64,000 nucleotides of DNA from Theocolax elegans (GCA_026168455.1 CM047425.1:29006548-29070547), one strand, 5' to 3'; numbered from the stretch's first letter, positions 42,059-53,940 are shown. The notes: generated by a model from the letters alone, not told the origin. Numbers and translations: made by a program.

Positions 42059-42733
42059 TCAATGAGTATTTTTCAGATCTTCAAATGTCGGTGATAACAT
42101 TTGCTCAACGTTCATAACTTCACAAGCTACCACATTTTCAAAATATTCCTGTTTCTCGTGTCTACGAGTATAAAACCTAGTCGTGGCTTTTGACAGGGAT
42201 CGTAAATCACCAGTAAAATATTGTCGGTTCAATAATCCTATATTAGCACCAGGTTCGGAACGTGGTATGATAGGTAACGCATCCATATTTTCTGGAGTAT
42301 GAATATACCCTAACCTCATAGTAAGATTTGAATTCATAGTTTCAGCAGAGTAATTAAGCAATGTTTCGATGTACGCCCTGTACGGGTACATATTGTTGGG
42401 AGGTGAAACGAGCTTCTGATTAAAAAAGACATCAATTTGATTAAAAATTGTATTAAGAAAATTGTTTATTGGACCTACGTTTCCATTTTCAACTGCATCA
42501 ACTTCTACATTTAGTAAAATCTGTAAACGTAAACTTGACATGGTATGTGGAAGATCCAAATAGTCTTCTCCACCTGGTACAGCAAATTCCAATGTTCCAT
42601 CGTTGCTAAGAGATGATATAGGTTTATAATGAACGACTTAAGAATTTTCTACAGAGGTTTGAGTAGGTGGAAGTATAAATAAATCTAGCTCCGATTTCAT
42701 ACATTCGCAAGAATTAGTATGTAGAAAAGCCAT
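42059..42733 (-). pseudogene. Polinton major capsid protein, N-terminal part
   Basis: Starts ATG 42733 (MAFLHTNSCECMKSELDLF), has TAA at 42640-42638, then continues in the same frame: LEFAVPGGEDYLDLPHTMSS, FNQIDVFFNQKLVSPPNN, MYPYRAYIETLLNYS. These are hallmark sequences of the double-jelly-roll capsid protein of Polintons. After about residue 175 the sequence no longer resembles the family, and the frame stops at 42059; the usual protein is about three times as long, so most of it is deleted. The frame 42046-41687, in the same register, may be what was fused on. Confidence 0.8.
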
Positions 42734-42893
42734 AATCATGTAGAACCAAAAATGTCCGATACACTACGTAAAGTTTGCTTCTTCTTCTTCCTTTTTACGA
42801 CTGTGCGTCGTTTTTGAGTTTTTTTAGTTATTCGTCCTGATGTATTTACACCTCCTTGTTTAGTTCTATTGTGTGCTCTTAAACCGTTCTTGG

Positions 42894-43271
42894 CTAACTG
42901 ACGTCTTTTTTCCTAGTTTGACGTTTACATTCTGACCTTTTCATTAGTTCAGAAATTTTATTGGCTGCTCTTCTCTTGAGATGTTGTCCTGATTCAAGCA
43001 TACGAATATTTACTGATTCCTTCATTTTCATTCCACTATTGTTAACATCATCCAAAACGTTTAGACCTATTCTAAATGCTTCTTTATCTACTGCTTTAAC
43101 CGCACTGGTCATATAAGGTAAGACTTTTCTAAAAAGACCAGTTAGAAAACTGACAATACCGTATCCCCGTTGGTTCGGCGAATCGTTAAAAACATGACGA
43201 ACATTACCTCCCCCAATCTGATCGTTGTAATACGAATTGTATTGGATCATATCATTAGTTACTAGTTTCAT
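42894..43271 (-). CDS. Polinton minor capsid-type protein
   Basis: 125-codon frame. VFNDSPNQRGYGIVSFLTGL and FRKVLPYMTSAVKAVDKEAF match the conserved N-terminal part of a Polinton protein placed next to the major capsid gene (often called PY or minor capsid). The Gly-rich hydrophobic start (QRGYG, SFLxGLFR) is its mark. The C-terminus is basic (KRRAANKISELMKRSECKRQ). It may be complete or lightly truncated. Confidence 0.6.
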   Translation of the reverse strand: MKLVTNDMIQYNSYYNDQIGGGNVRHVFNDSPNQRGYGIVSFLTGLFRKVLPYMTSAVKAVDKEAFRIGLNVLDDVNNSGMKMKESVNIRMLESGQHLKRRAANKISELMKRSECKRQTRKKDVS

Positions 43272-43770
43272 TAACGCGTTTAAAGTGAAGTGTCACTGTC
43301 AACGTTCCGTATTCAAATGGCACGTGATTATCATATTGATCTCTTATATCTATTACAATATTTTAAAAACTATTATTTAACAATGGAATGTAATTAGGTG
43401 GAGAATATTGTTTGATCATGGTTCCACCGCTTTCGTATTTTGCATTATTGTAGCACACTAAACGGAATAGAGCAGCTCTGGCATCACTTACAGTGTAGGA
43501 CACACAAATATCCGTGTAAACAAAAAGTTGATTAGGAATTGCTCATGCGAGAGAAGCACGACTGTCTGCTTCAACTGTAATTCCAATGAAATTTATCGGA
43601 ATTCCTGTATCTTTGTAGCTTTCATTTTTAAATCCAAATATGCGTTTGAGTTTTTCCTTAAAGAAAATATAATGAGTTTGCTCATAATCACAAACTTTAT
43701 GAAGAGTATAAAACCCCCTTTTTTTTACTGATCGTTTGAGCTGGATTTGTTTTGCAAATTTGATTGATTG
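43272..43770 (-). pseudogene. Polinton penton-like or conserved capsid-cluster protein
   Basis: In one minus-strand frame with at least two stops: PINFIGITVEADSRASLA, then NQLFVYTDICVSYTVSDARA, SPPNYIPLLNNSF and VPFEYGTLTVTLHFKR. This pattern is a recurrent arthropod Polinton protein situated between integrase and capsid genes; I read it as the penton-like minor capsid protein, with moderate certainty. Confidence 0.5.
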
Positions 43771-43853
43771 ATTTACTGCACGTTGAAGATCGGTAATATC
43801 TTCGTATATGCCTGATAGAAATGGACATATAATATCTGTCGCGATTCTGTCAG

Positions 43854-44700
43854 TTAAATTGTCAATCCGATACGAGAAACTCGATTCCTTCTCTTGAATG
43901 TGTAATATTGAACATGGAATTTGTCTGTTAGTTCAAAAATGTATAAATTTTGTCGCACAGAAACGCGAAAGATTTTAAAAATTTCTTCATTGTAGTTTTT
44001 CTCATAACCTTTTTCAAAGATACCTTTTGCACGACTGATACGGACATAGTCATCCACTTTGTATATATAGGAACGAGATAACTTTCGTTGATTTAAAGCA
44101 CGCTTCTGTAAATTTTTTCTCACTTCGGAAGTATTGTAATCGGTAACATTAGCCGGGATCATCTGCGTACCGATGTGTCTTGTATTATTGTGTTTACAAT
44201 TTTATTAATTATATCGATATATCTGTGAGTATTTTGATGTGTAAAATATCTGGTCATACGCTCCTTTAACGTTCGATTTAAACGCTCTACAACAGCGGAT
44301 TTAACATCTGGATTACGTGCTACACGAAACAAAATCACTTTTTTTCTTGAAAAATTCTTGAAAATTAGATCCAACAAATTCTTTCCCTGCATTAGACTGT
44401 ACATATACAGGTACTCTTCCTTTTGATCTCGAAAGTATATTTTGGAAAGCATCGAATACTGTTTTTGCACTTTCATTACGTAATACCTCTATCCATGAGA
44501 ATGTCTATTACTACCAGTATGTAACAGTATCCATCGTTATCAGATTTGAGCGACTGCATGTCACATAAATCCATCTCCCAACAATCGTCGACGTTAGAAA
44601 CGTTATAATATAATCTAGGAAACTTACGACGAATTGGTCTGTGTAAAGTGTATGCATCTTTATTACTCAACCATTCGTATATCCGATTCTTTTCTTTATG
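43854..44700 (-). pseudogene. Polinton retroviral-type integrase, frameshifted
   Basis: Three consecutive frames. 44670-44476: HRPIRRKFPRLYYNV then DDCWEMDLCDMQSL (first catalytic Asp in WxxDL). Middle: QSNAGKEFVGSNFQEFF, where the family has Asp in place of this Asn, then AVVERLNRTLKERMTRYFTH with the Glu. 44162-43854: YKVDDYVRISRAKGIFEKGY and RRNRVSRIGLTI, the chromo-like C-terminal part. Two frame changes and loss of the second Asp make it inactive. Confidence 0.85.
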
Positions 44701-44749
44701 ATTTTTTTTCGATCAACTGACGAGCTCCAGTGTAACCATTAGAATGGGA

Positions 44750-45215
44750 AACATCATAATATTTTTTACGTAAGGCATTTTTATGTAACAATTCTCAATC
44801 ACTAATTTTTCTCTTCAATTTTTTGGGATAAACTCTTTCAATTAATTTTAACAGGTTTGCGTTTTCAACAAGATCTATAGGAGTTTGAGACAACAATATA
44901 AACCTAGCTATTTCAATATAGCTCCTGTAGGTTCCTATACTGTCTTCTTATTTCTGTGTGTATAGTTTACAATTTTTACAACGTTAGAATTGGATATATG
45001 TTTATTATCTATGAATACAGTTCCACATTCATTTCAAGTTAAACGTACGTTTTTGAAAGAGTATCAATAATTTCCTGATCTGATAATGTTGTTGAGTTTA
45101 CCTCTTTGTTTTCATCTTCTTCTTCATTTTCTACGGTACGCTCAATATTTTTAAAGTGTAAATATCGACGTAATACTTGTACATGATTCATTTTCTCGCA
45201 CTGCTGACTACCTCC
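44750..45215 (-). pseudogene. Small acidic Polinton protein and integrase upstream region
   Basis: Frame MNHVQVLRRYLHFKNIERTV (from about 45192) continues with an acidic NEEEDENKEVN tail and ends at 45039. Below it other frames show further leftover coding (LLSQTPIDLVENANLLKLIE, on the way to the integrase). The start of the open frame at 45215 is the part of the preceding gene cut off by the LTR insertion. Confidence 0.45.
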
Positions 45216-46498
45216 TGTAACGGTCACGCTGGGGATTAGGGCGTGGCGTCAAAGGCGAAATAAATGAATAAAATATATAACATAATAGTAATTTATTATA
45301 ACGATTAGAATAGGTTTGGACGCCAGCCGCGTACGATCGCGGCGAATTTATCTAAATAAGCTCGGCTGCGTGCGAGCTGCTGCTGCTACTTGCTGCGCGA
45401 GGGGAGGGGAGGGGAGAAAAAGGGGAAGCACACTTACGGTCAGGAGAGATCGTGAAATACCGGTGCAGGGCGTGCACCCACCTTATTACAGTGGAGATCG
45501 TCTCCTGGAGTTGCTGCTCTGCGGTCAATGCTCTCACACACACACACTCGTAATTATCGGTGATATACTCGGTCGCGAATCGATTGCCCGATGCTGCCTC
45601 GATGGCGTCCCGATGAGCTCTCTCGAGCTCGGGCTCGTTCGCCGCTTCGCTGCTCGGGCCCGACGTGCGCGCGCAGCTTCTCGCGTCGAGTCGCCCGTCG
45701 GCCGCCGTCGTCTCGCGCGCCTCGTGTAGTGAGTGCTCGCGGCCATGTTGATCAAGGCGGACGACGTTGCCGGGCTGCTGCTTCCCACGGAGAGGACGAT
45801 GTTCCCGGTGATACTGTTAACCCGGTAAGTCTATATGATCGCTCCTCCGTGTTGTATAATGTATCGGCTAATGAGTCTGCTCTGTTACAGGTGCAGACGG
45901 GACGGCCGATCTTCGAGTCTTCTCTCTCACTCGCTCTCACGGTGGCTGCTCAGCTGGTGCGCGTCGGGTCGGTGACTGCTGCTCTTCGTCGGCGCTGCGT
46001 TGCTGCGGGGATGCTGGCTGCTTCTCAGGTGAATATCTATCTCCCGAGGGAGTGCTGCTTATTATTTACTAATTATTAACTGAGAGTTATGGTAATGTTA
46101 TGATTACCATAACCTCACTTCCAATCCTCTCCTAGCATGTAGCTGTCAGTTACTATGTGCACTACATGCTTCCTTATTTCCTTCTAATTAGGATTCTTAT
46201 TAATTATCTAACTGTTTCACAGCTTCCTGGATGTCTTGTTGCTGCTCGTGCTGCTCCATCTGGCACCTTGGGCCATCGTAGGCTGCTTCATGGTCCTGGT
46301 GCGAAGCCTCCTGGGAGTTGTGTCGCCTCTCCTGACATGCTGCTTTATTGTGCTACGTGGAAGGAGCCAAGAGAAGTATTGGGGATTTGGGGAGCTTCGG
46401 GTAGGCTAGGTAGGCTTAGAGATGTGAGGGTAGGTAGGTTAGTTTGTATTGGGACTCGCTCGCTTATTACTTTGACAGGTATTACATACCTTGTCACA
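45216..46498 (-). repeat. 3' LTR of the 10-kb element
   Basis: 1283 bp. It contains a GGGAGGGGAGGGGAG tract, many GCTGCT words and a GGTAGGCTAGGTAGG tract. The frames inside (for example 45316-45729, 45591-46079) occur in both LTRs and are not considered genes. Confidence 0.95.
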
Positions 46499-46511
46499 AC
46501 TCCCCCCCACC
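46499..46511 (-). promoter_or_regulatory. Polypurine tract
   Basis: The minus strand reads GGTGGGGGGGAGT directly before the 3' LTR start, the expected plus-strand primer site of an LTR element. Confidence 0.75.
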
Positions 46512-47173
46512 AAACTGAAGTTACGCGGAAGTCGTAACTGAATTTTAAAATTAACTAACTAAAAGACAATAAATTAAATAAATACTTAATTACTAAAACT
46601 AAAAAAAAAATTGATTTGCTATTATCGCTGCTAGTAATGGTGGGGAGAGTAATGCTGCTTCTTAATTAACTTATTTCTAACAAGTAGCCGGTGCTACTGT
46701 TGCGGTGTGCTCGTGTTTAGTCTCCATGACTATTCTGCTTGGCTGCTATCTGTGTTAGTGTACACGGTGTATGTGATTTAATTTTGCTCTTATATTGCTT
46801 ATAAGTACGATTGGCTGGGCCCTTACATTAAATTTATTATATCTTACCGCTTTGAGAGCTCATTTCGCGTTCGCGACACTCTCATACTGCATACTTACAT
46901 GTTCTCTCTGTTTCCTATTAAACAATTTATTTAATAACAAAAATTAAATTTTTAAATGCAAATAAAATATCGATTTTTATATATTATGCTACTACAAATT
47001 TATAAGATTGGTGCATGCCTTGCTGCTTTTTTGCCATATTGCTGCTACTACGTCATTTCTTTGCTTGCTCATGAAATGATTTAAAATATGTTGCTCTTAA
47101 GAAAAGGTAAATAATAAGAAATTTGTGCATATTATTTCTTGGCTGCTGGGGTATTTGTTAGTACTGTTAGTAC
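46512..47173. other. Non-coding 3' internal region of the LTR element
   Basis: AT-rich with scattered GCTGCT words; no supported reading frame between pol and the polypurine tract, so no env. Confidence 0.6.
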
Positions 47174-48123
47174 ATTAAGCTGCTGTTAGTAAAAAAAAGT
47201 AAATAGGAAGAGAGAATGTAGGGTTTAACGTTTCGCTGCTTGCTGTGGCTGCTTGCTGAAGATAAAAGGGGGTATTTTAGTTATTACTTCCGGGGTCTGA
47301 GCTGACGTTTGGGTGGGCTGCTAGGGGACATATCGGGGTCAGGTATAATTTTCTTGGGACGACCTCTTTTACGGGTAGCTGGGTTAATGGGCGGATTCGT
47401 GATTCGGATGCTTTGCGATAATTGTTGCTGCTGCGTTTGCGGACATTGGGGTGGAATTACATTTCGGGGAGGGACGTACCGCTTTAAATCGCTAACGTGA
47501 ACTTTAATTTGTCGTTTGCTGCTCTCCTCCTCCACTAAATAAATGCTAGGGGAGAATATTTGAATTATTTTTGCGGGTCCTATATATTTGGGTGCGTGCT
47601 TAGCTGCGAAGTTATCGTCGGCTGACGATAGCACACGATTACGGCGACAAACTAAATCTCCTAATTGGTACTGTATGTCTCTACGACCTCTATTATAATA
47701 CCGTGCTTGCTTGGCTGTGGCTATTTCGGTATGCTTCTTTACTAGGTCGTAGATTGCTGGCAATCTATGCAATCGCTCTATCCATTGCTGCATATCTGGG
47801 GCGGGAATTTGGGTTGGGGATTCAATGTGCTTTTTGACCAGAGCTATGGGAATAGGGTTCCTACCAAAATTCAGGAATGCTGGTGAATATTTTGGTGGAG
47901 GAGTGCACGACCGTGTTTAGTGCAAAACAAAATTCGCCTAGATGTGTGTTCCCAATTCTATGATCATCAGCTAAAATAGCTGTTGATCATTGGTGTTTAT
48001 ATTTCTATTAACCCTTTCCACAGGGTTGGCTTGCGCGAAGTATGGAGGGATTGTAGACTGCGTATCCCGTAATATGCTAGCTGTTTCTGTGACCCGATAA
48101 CGAATCGTAGTATCGGGATTCCC
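47174..48123 (-). pseudogene. Integrase C-terminal region, tandem copy 1
   Basis: Minus-strand frame 47793-47284 encodes the integrase end: MQQWIERLHRLPAIYDLVKK, the GPAKIIQIFSPSIYLVE module and a basic C-terminus (RKRGRPKKI...PPKRQLRPRK). It repeats at 48124-49075 with a 950-bp offset. This copy has the proper protein end, but its upstream part (47900-48123) is rich in indels relative to copy 2. Confidence 0.75.
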
Positions 48124-49075
48124 ATTAAGCTGCTGTTAGTAAAAAAGTAAATAGGAAGAGAGAATGTAGGGTTTAATGTTTTGCTTGCTGTGGCTGCTTG
48201 CTGAAGATAAAAGGGGGTATTTTAGTTATTACTTCCGGGGTCTGAGCTGACGTTTGGGTGGGCTGCTAGGGGACATATCGGGGTCAGGTATAATTTTCTT
48301 GGGACGACCTCTTTTACGGGTAGCTGGGTTATGGGCGGATTCGTGATTCGGATGCTTTGCGATAATTGCTGCTGCTGCGTTTGCGGACATTGGGGTGGAA
48401 TTACATTTCGGGGAGGGACGTACCGCTTTAAATCGCTAATGAACTTTAGTTTGTCGTTTGCTGCTCTCATCCTCCACTAAATAAATGCTAGGGGAGAATA
48501 TTTGAATTATTTTTGCGGGTCCTATATATTTGGGTGCGTGCTTAGCTGCGAAATTATCGTCGGCTGACGATAGCACACGATTACGGCGACAAACTAAATC
48601 TCCTAATTGGTACTGTATGTCTCTACGACCTCTATTATAATACCGTGCTTGCTTGGCTGTGGCTATTTCGGTATGCTTCTTTACTAGGTCGTAGATTGCT
48701 GGCAATCTATGCAATCGCTCTATCCATTGCTGCATATCTGGGGCGGGAATTTGGGTTGGGGATTCAATGTGCTTTTTGACCAGAGCTATGGGAATAGGGT
48801 TCCTACCAAAATTCAGGAATGCTGGTGAATATTTGGTGGAGGAGTGCACGACCGTGTTTAGTGCAAAACAAAATTCGCCTAGATGTGTGTCCCAATTTCT
48901 ATGATCATCAGCTAAATAGCTGTTGATCATTGGTTTTATATTTCTATTAACCCTTTCCACAGGGTTGGCTTGCGCGAAGTATGGAGGGATTGTAGACTGC
49001 GTAATCCCGTAATATGCTAGCTTTTCTGTGACCATCCGATTAACGAATTCTGTTCCGTTATCGGTGATCAGGTAT
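48124..49075 (-). pseudogene. Integrase C-terminal region, tandem copy 2
   Basis: Second copy. It is continuous with the integrase core on its right side and loses frame near 48436-48445, where copy 1 has extra bases (AACGTGAAC versus AATGAAC). The tail frame 48470-48222 also differs by small indels. Confidence 0.75.
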
Positions 49076-51372
49076 TTGGGACATCCCCATCTATTTATTA
49101 CAAGCTCGTCGAAAGCTTGTAATACGCTCTTTGCATCAGCTCTTCTTAATGCCTTCATCTCCACGTATCTCGTGAACAGGTCTTCAAATACAATAATGTA
49201 TTTGAAGCCTTGTTTCGATGGTGGCTTTGGGCCCATAATATCTGCTGCTACTACTGTCCAGGGTGCACTGATATTCCTGCCTTCCATAAGACCGGCGGGG
49301 GCTTGTTGGCTGCTTTTATGAGCTTGGCACTCTTGGCAAGCTTTGACATATTGGCATGTATCCATATAAATTCCTGGCTAGTAATAATATGTGGCCAATC
49401 TAGCATATGTCTTGTCATTGCCTAGATGGCCTGCTTGCGGCGTGTAGTGGGCTTCGTACAGGGCTCTTGGTCGGTCGTTTTGGGGTAAAATCAACTTCCA
49501 GGCATCGAGGTCGGGGACAAGGGGATCTACTAGGGGACGGTGGGCGTATAATAGATTATTCTCTATTCTCAGGTCGGGGTATTTATTGGGGTATTTGGCT
49601 ACTGCTATTAATTTTGTTTGATACCAGGGATCGCTGCTGTCTATTGATATGGCTGCTGCTGCTTCGGTGTTCTCGTACGCTCGAGATAGTGCATCCGGCA
49701 CTTTGTGTAACGCTCCTTTACGGTGCACAAATTTTATATTATAATTTTGGAGTATGGTATTCCAACGGGCCAATCTCCCTGTTGGATACTTTATATTGTG
49801 CAACCAGAGAAGACTGTGGTGATCCGTTACTACCGTGAACTCTTCCCCTTGCAAATAGCCCTTGAGTCGGTCTACGCACCACAACACGGCCAAGCACTCC
49901 TTTTCCGTGACGGTGTAGATCCGCTCAGCTTTGCTTAGGGTTCTGCTCACGTAGTATATCGAATGCTCTTCTCCGTTTATCTCCTGCGTGAGAACTCCGG
50001 CTATCGCGTAATCGCTGGCATCAGTTTGGAGGGAAAATGGGAGGGAAAAATCGGGTCGGGCTAAAATGGGGGCTTGGGTGAGGGCTAATTTCATCTTCTC
50101 AAACGCTTCTTGCTGCTCTTTGTGCCAGTGCCATCTGACATCTTTCCTTGTGAGATAATTCAAGGGTGCTCGGTATTCTGCCAATTTGTCAATAAATCGG
50201 GAATACCAACCGATTAATCCGGTAAATCTCCGTAGCTGCTTTAAATTAGTGGGGGCTGGGTATTCCAATATCGGCTTAATTTTGTCATTGTTGGTTTTCA
50301 GGCCATCCTGGTTAACTTTATAACCTAGGTATGTAACCTCCGCGCAACAAAATTCCGATTTTTCGCGGTTTAGCTGCAGATTGGCTTTCTTAAGGGCTGC
50401 TAATACTATTTTGAGCCACCGAATGTGTTCCTCAAAGGTTTTGGCCGTGATGATTATGTCATCTAAGTAAGCGAACACATTCGGTTCCCACTCTGGCTTT
50501 ATTAAATTGTCCATTATTTTCTGGAACATGGCTGGAGCATTTGCTAGACCGTAGGGTACGCGGGTGAATTGAAATAAACCCTTTCCTGGGAGGGCAAAGG
50601 CTGTTATTTCTCGGCTTTCGGGGGCTAAGGGGACTTGATGGTAAGCTTGGGACAGGTCTAGCTTGCTTATGTAGCGGCTTTCTCGTAGCTGGTCTAAAAT
50701 ATCGTCCATGTTTCGCATGGGATAAGCTATTTTCTTCGTAACTGCATTGACTTGCCTATAGTCAATGCAGAAACGATATGCACCGTTCCCTTTAGGGACA
50801 ATAACGGGGCAGCTGCACCATGGACTATCGGAAGGTTCGATGATGCCTTCACGTAGCATTCTATCGACCTCTGCATAGCCTGCTTGTAGCATTTTAGGCG
50901 AGTACCGGCGGTTCCTCTGCCTAATTGGCTCGGCTCCTTGCGTATCAATTCTATGGACAGTAAGGTTTGTAGTGCCTAACGTCTTGGGGGCTGCGGGAAT
51001 CATTTCGTCTAAAAGCTGCTGCAAAATTTTTTCTTGGGAAGGGGTAGCTCTTTTGAGTCCTCCAATGCTCGCTAGGGCTGGTATGTAGCTTGGGTCTTCG
51101 CCATGAGGATAAAAATGATGCGTAATGCCTTTAGAAGTCCACCACGTATCCTTTTCATAATTTATCCTCATGTTGACCTTGCGCTTAAAATCGATCCCCA
51201 GTATGCAATCATACTGCAGATCGTCTGCTACTTGGAACGGCATAAGTATATTGTCGCCGTCAATATTTATAGAGACGTCGATGATACCTTGAATTGGCAC
51301 CGTGGTACCGTCTGCTACCTTTACTGCTTTGCAGTCCGATCTCCTGAGCTTCTTCTGGAGCACCTTACTCAT
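48436..51372 (-). pseudogene. pol: Pol of the 10-kb LTR element (partial PR, RT, RNase H, IN)
   Basis: One minus-strand frame with a single TAG at 49380-49378. Starts within the protease (after the catalytic Asp, which is missing): VADGTTVPIQGIIDVSI and CILGIDFKRK. RT: FCIDYRQVNAVTKK, SKLDLSQAYHQVPL, VFAYLDDIIITA (YLDD). RNase H: LQTDASDYAIAGVL, VTDHHSLLWL. Integrase: CQYVKACQECQAHK (zinc finger Cys pair), VAADIMGPKPP, YLITDNGTEF, NPVERVNRNIK, so Asp, Asp and Glu are all present. The stop replaces what is normally Trp in the YYWPG motif before the zinc finger. Confidence 0.9.
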
Positions 51373-51374
51373 TC

Positions 51375-52685
51375 TTATATGTCTTGATTATATGTCTCCT
51401 TGCATTCTTGGAGATTGCTCAGGAATGTTTCGGGATCGCTTTTCCTTGTCCCTTTGAACTGGATATGATATCTAGAGAAAATTTCAACCGTTCTTTTTTC
51501 TCTAGTGAAAAGCGAATCCTCTAAATTGCTGCAGTTGGAATAACAATTCCTCAAAGATGGAACCGACAAATTTGCTTGCTGCTGCTGCTGCTGCGGATAT
51601 TGCTGCTGGGGATATTGCTGCTGGGAATATTGCTGCTGCTGGGGAGGGGGAATACTAAATGTTGTATTTCTTTCAGGGCTTCGATTCTGGATTTGAGGCT
51701 CGCCGGCTATGCTGCTTTGGTGTGCTTGATCTCGTCGTTGCTGCTGCTCTGATAATTCATCTTCCCATTGCACGCTGGGGAGAATTTTTCTGCTGCTGCT
51801 TGTGTGTGTGCTGCTTTCCGGGTCGTTAGGGTTCATTCGGTTACGCTCGTTCATTCTTCGCTCTGCTGCTGTTTGCTGCACTGCTATGAATGCTGAAGGT
51901 TGTATGCTGCTTGTCGTTCTTGGCTGCGAGTTTGTATATACGTGTGTGCTTTGTGTTGCTGCGGGAGTTGTATTTGGCACGAAGGGGTTATTTGATAAAT
52001 TTTCATCTGTCGGTATGGTTGGAGCAAGCGTAATAATTGGGTAATATGACGTTGAGTTTATTCCCAATAACGATACGGTTGTGCTTGGCGATGTATATAT
52101 TATTTCTGGAATTATCGGTTCCAATAAAAATCTTCGCTGCTCTTGCTCATTTGGCGACGACGTTCTCAATTGTCTGCACGTTGATTGTGCTTGTGGAGGG
52201 TATGCTGGATGTAGCAATTTTTCGTTTATTGGTTCGTTGCATTCCGTTGGCTCCTCCATTGTCAGTGGATCCTGGTACCGTTCTTGCGATTGTCCGGTTT
52301 GCAGTCCCACGTATAGCATCCGACCAGATGTAATATTTTGTGCTCTTGCTGCTCGGGGAGGGGGAGGGATATTCGTTATTTCGGATTCTGTTAATGAGAG
52401 GTCCAGGAGAGATTCTTCTTCATTTGGGCTAAATTCTTCCAAGTGTCGTCCATCTACTTCTGGTCTCCATTCTGCTGCTGAGGGGCCATAATTTCTAATT
52501 AATTCGTATCGCGCTACGCGATCACGAATTGTGCGTATATCGTCGTCGATGTTCAAATCAAGCTGATTACAATAAATTGTAATTTTCCCATCGGCGGTAT
52601 TATTTATTGTGCGCCTAATTATTGCTGCACCTTGTGCTACATTATCAATATTTATTTTACTACCTAATTTGTAGTTAGCTGCCAT
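51375..52685 (-). pseudogene. gag: Gag of the 10-kb LTR element, C-terminal part deleted
   Basis: About 436 codons from ATG 52685 (MAANYKLGSKINIDN). It has a long low-complexity middle (Pro/Ser/Thr- and Gln-rich, with QQQQYSQQQYPQQQYPQQQ near 51590-51650), then the beginning of a capsid domain: YHIQFKGTRKSDPETFLSNL. The frame stops just after that, and pol begins 3 bp later, within the protease. The rest of capsid, the zinc knuckle and the protease Asp are missing, so about 1 kb appears deleted. Confidence 0.75.
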
Positions 52686-53925
52686 TTTGAATTTTAATTT
52701 AATTATTCTATCAATAATTAAGAAGGGGAAGATATAAGTTTGGCGCAATAAATCTGCAGCTCAATACTTATCGCTATTAAACTAACAGCCCAACGTTAAA
52801 AACGAAAAATTAAAGCTGAAGTTTCTTATATGCTAGTTATCTGCTTAAATACTATTCAGGGGAGAAACAATCCAAAATAAGGTAAATTAGGCAAGGGTAA
52901 TAAAAATATATCGGGTTTTTAGGTTTTTGGCTGCTGATAGGGAAAGGCGTAAAAATTATCAAGTTTGCTGCGAAATGGGGTTATTAAATGCAATTAGTTG
53001 AAGCAAATGAAAAGAAGGGAAGAAAAAAAAATTAAATTGATTTTTTATGTGCTAATTTGCTTAGTTGTTATTTGTTAAGTAAAATTAAAGTTATTTTACT
53101 GTTATGTGGCTGCTAGCTGGGAAAATAATAAACAAAAACAAAAAGAACTATTGTTTTTAATTTGCACGAAAAAAATAAAAATTTATTTATTATGTATTAT
53201 TTAAATACTGCCTTGTAAAATTATTATTTACTTAAACTGCAGCTTCTGCCGGAAAGAAAAATGAAAATATTATTGTATGTTTATATGTAAGGGTTAAATT
53301 ATATCGACAACAAAAAAAAACTATTAATTTGTTGGTAGCACTATGCAAAAAATTAAAATAACGGCTTATATTAATAAGTGGTATGGCTGCGATGAGAGAA
53401 GGGGGGGAAAAAGCGAAACAAATGTTAGATTGTGTGTTATAAAATATATACAAGTATTATAAAATATGGAAATATTGTGCACAATTTCAAAATAAAATAT
53501 AAGGAGAAAAAAAACAAGTTATATTTATTTAATTATTGAATTAATTAAATTTAATCACGTGTGGCTATTATTTTTCCACGTGTTTAGAAATTAAATATGG
53601 CCGAAAATATGGCCACGCGGCTGCTTTCTCCTGCCCGTATGTGTGCTTCACGCGGGGGGAGGGAAAAAAGGCTACGGCTCCTATACTTAAATTTATTAAA
53701 TTACGTCCGCTTGACGTTCACAATTTTCCTAATATAAGAATTGCTGCTGCTTACTCTATCATAACTATATAATCAAAATTTAATTTCAATATTTTAATTT
53801 TTGCTGCTGCTATATATAATTTTAATAAATGTATAAAAGTAAATCCCGTGAATTTAACATCGGCTATATATTGCGTATCGACGCCATTTCAACGTATATA
53901 AAAAAAACGTGCCGATGCCGAAAAA
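52686..53925. other. Leader of the 10-kb LTR element
   Basis: No supported reading frame. AT-rich with GCTGCTGCT words; it is unusually long for a leader at about 1.2 kb. Confidence 0.6.
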
Positions 53926-53940
53926 CCACGTTGGGCGCCA
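53926..53940 (-). promoter_or_regulatory. Primer-binding site, tRNA-Lys type
   Basis: The minus strand reads TGGCGCCCAACGTGG one base after the LTR end. This is the sequence complementary to tRNA-Lys(1,2), known from betaretroviruses and several insect elements. Confidence 0.8.

Noticed and set aside
45316..46079. Frames of 137 and 162 codons, repeated exactly at 54042-54805
   Set aside because: They lie inside the two LTRs, so the duplication only reflects LTR identity. No domain is visible, and codon use follows the GC-rich tract.
52081..52491. Plus-strand 136-codon frame opposite gag
   Set aside because: Shadow of gag on the minus strand.
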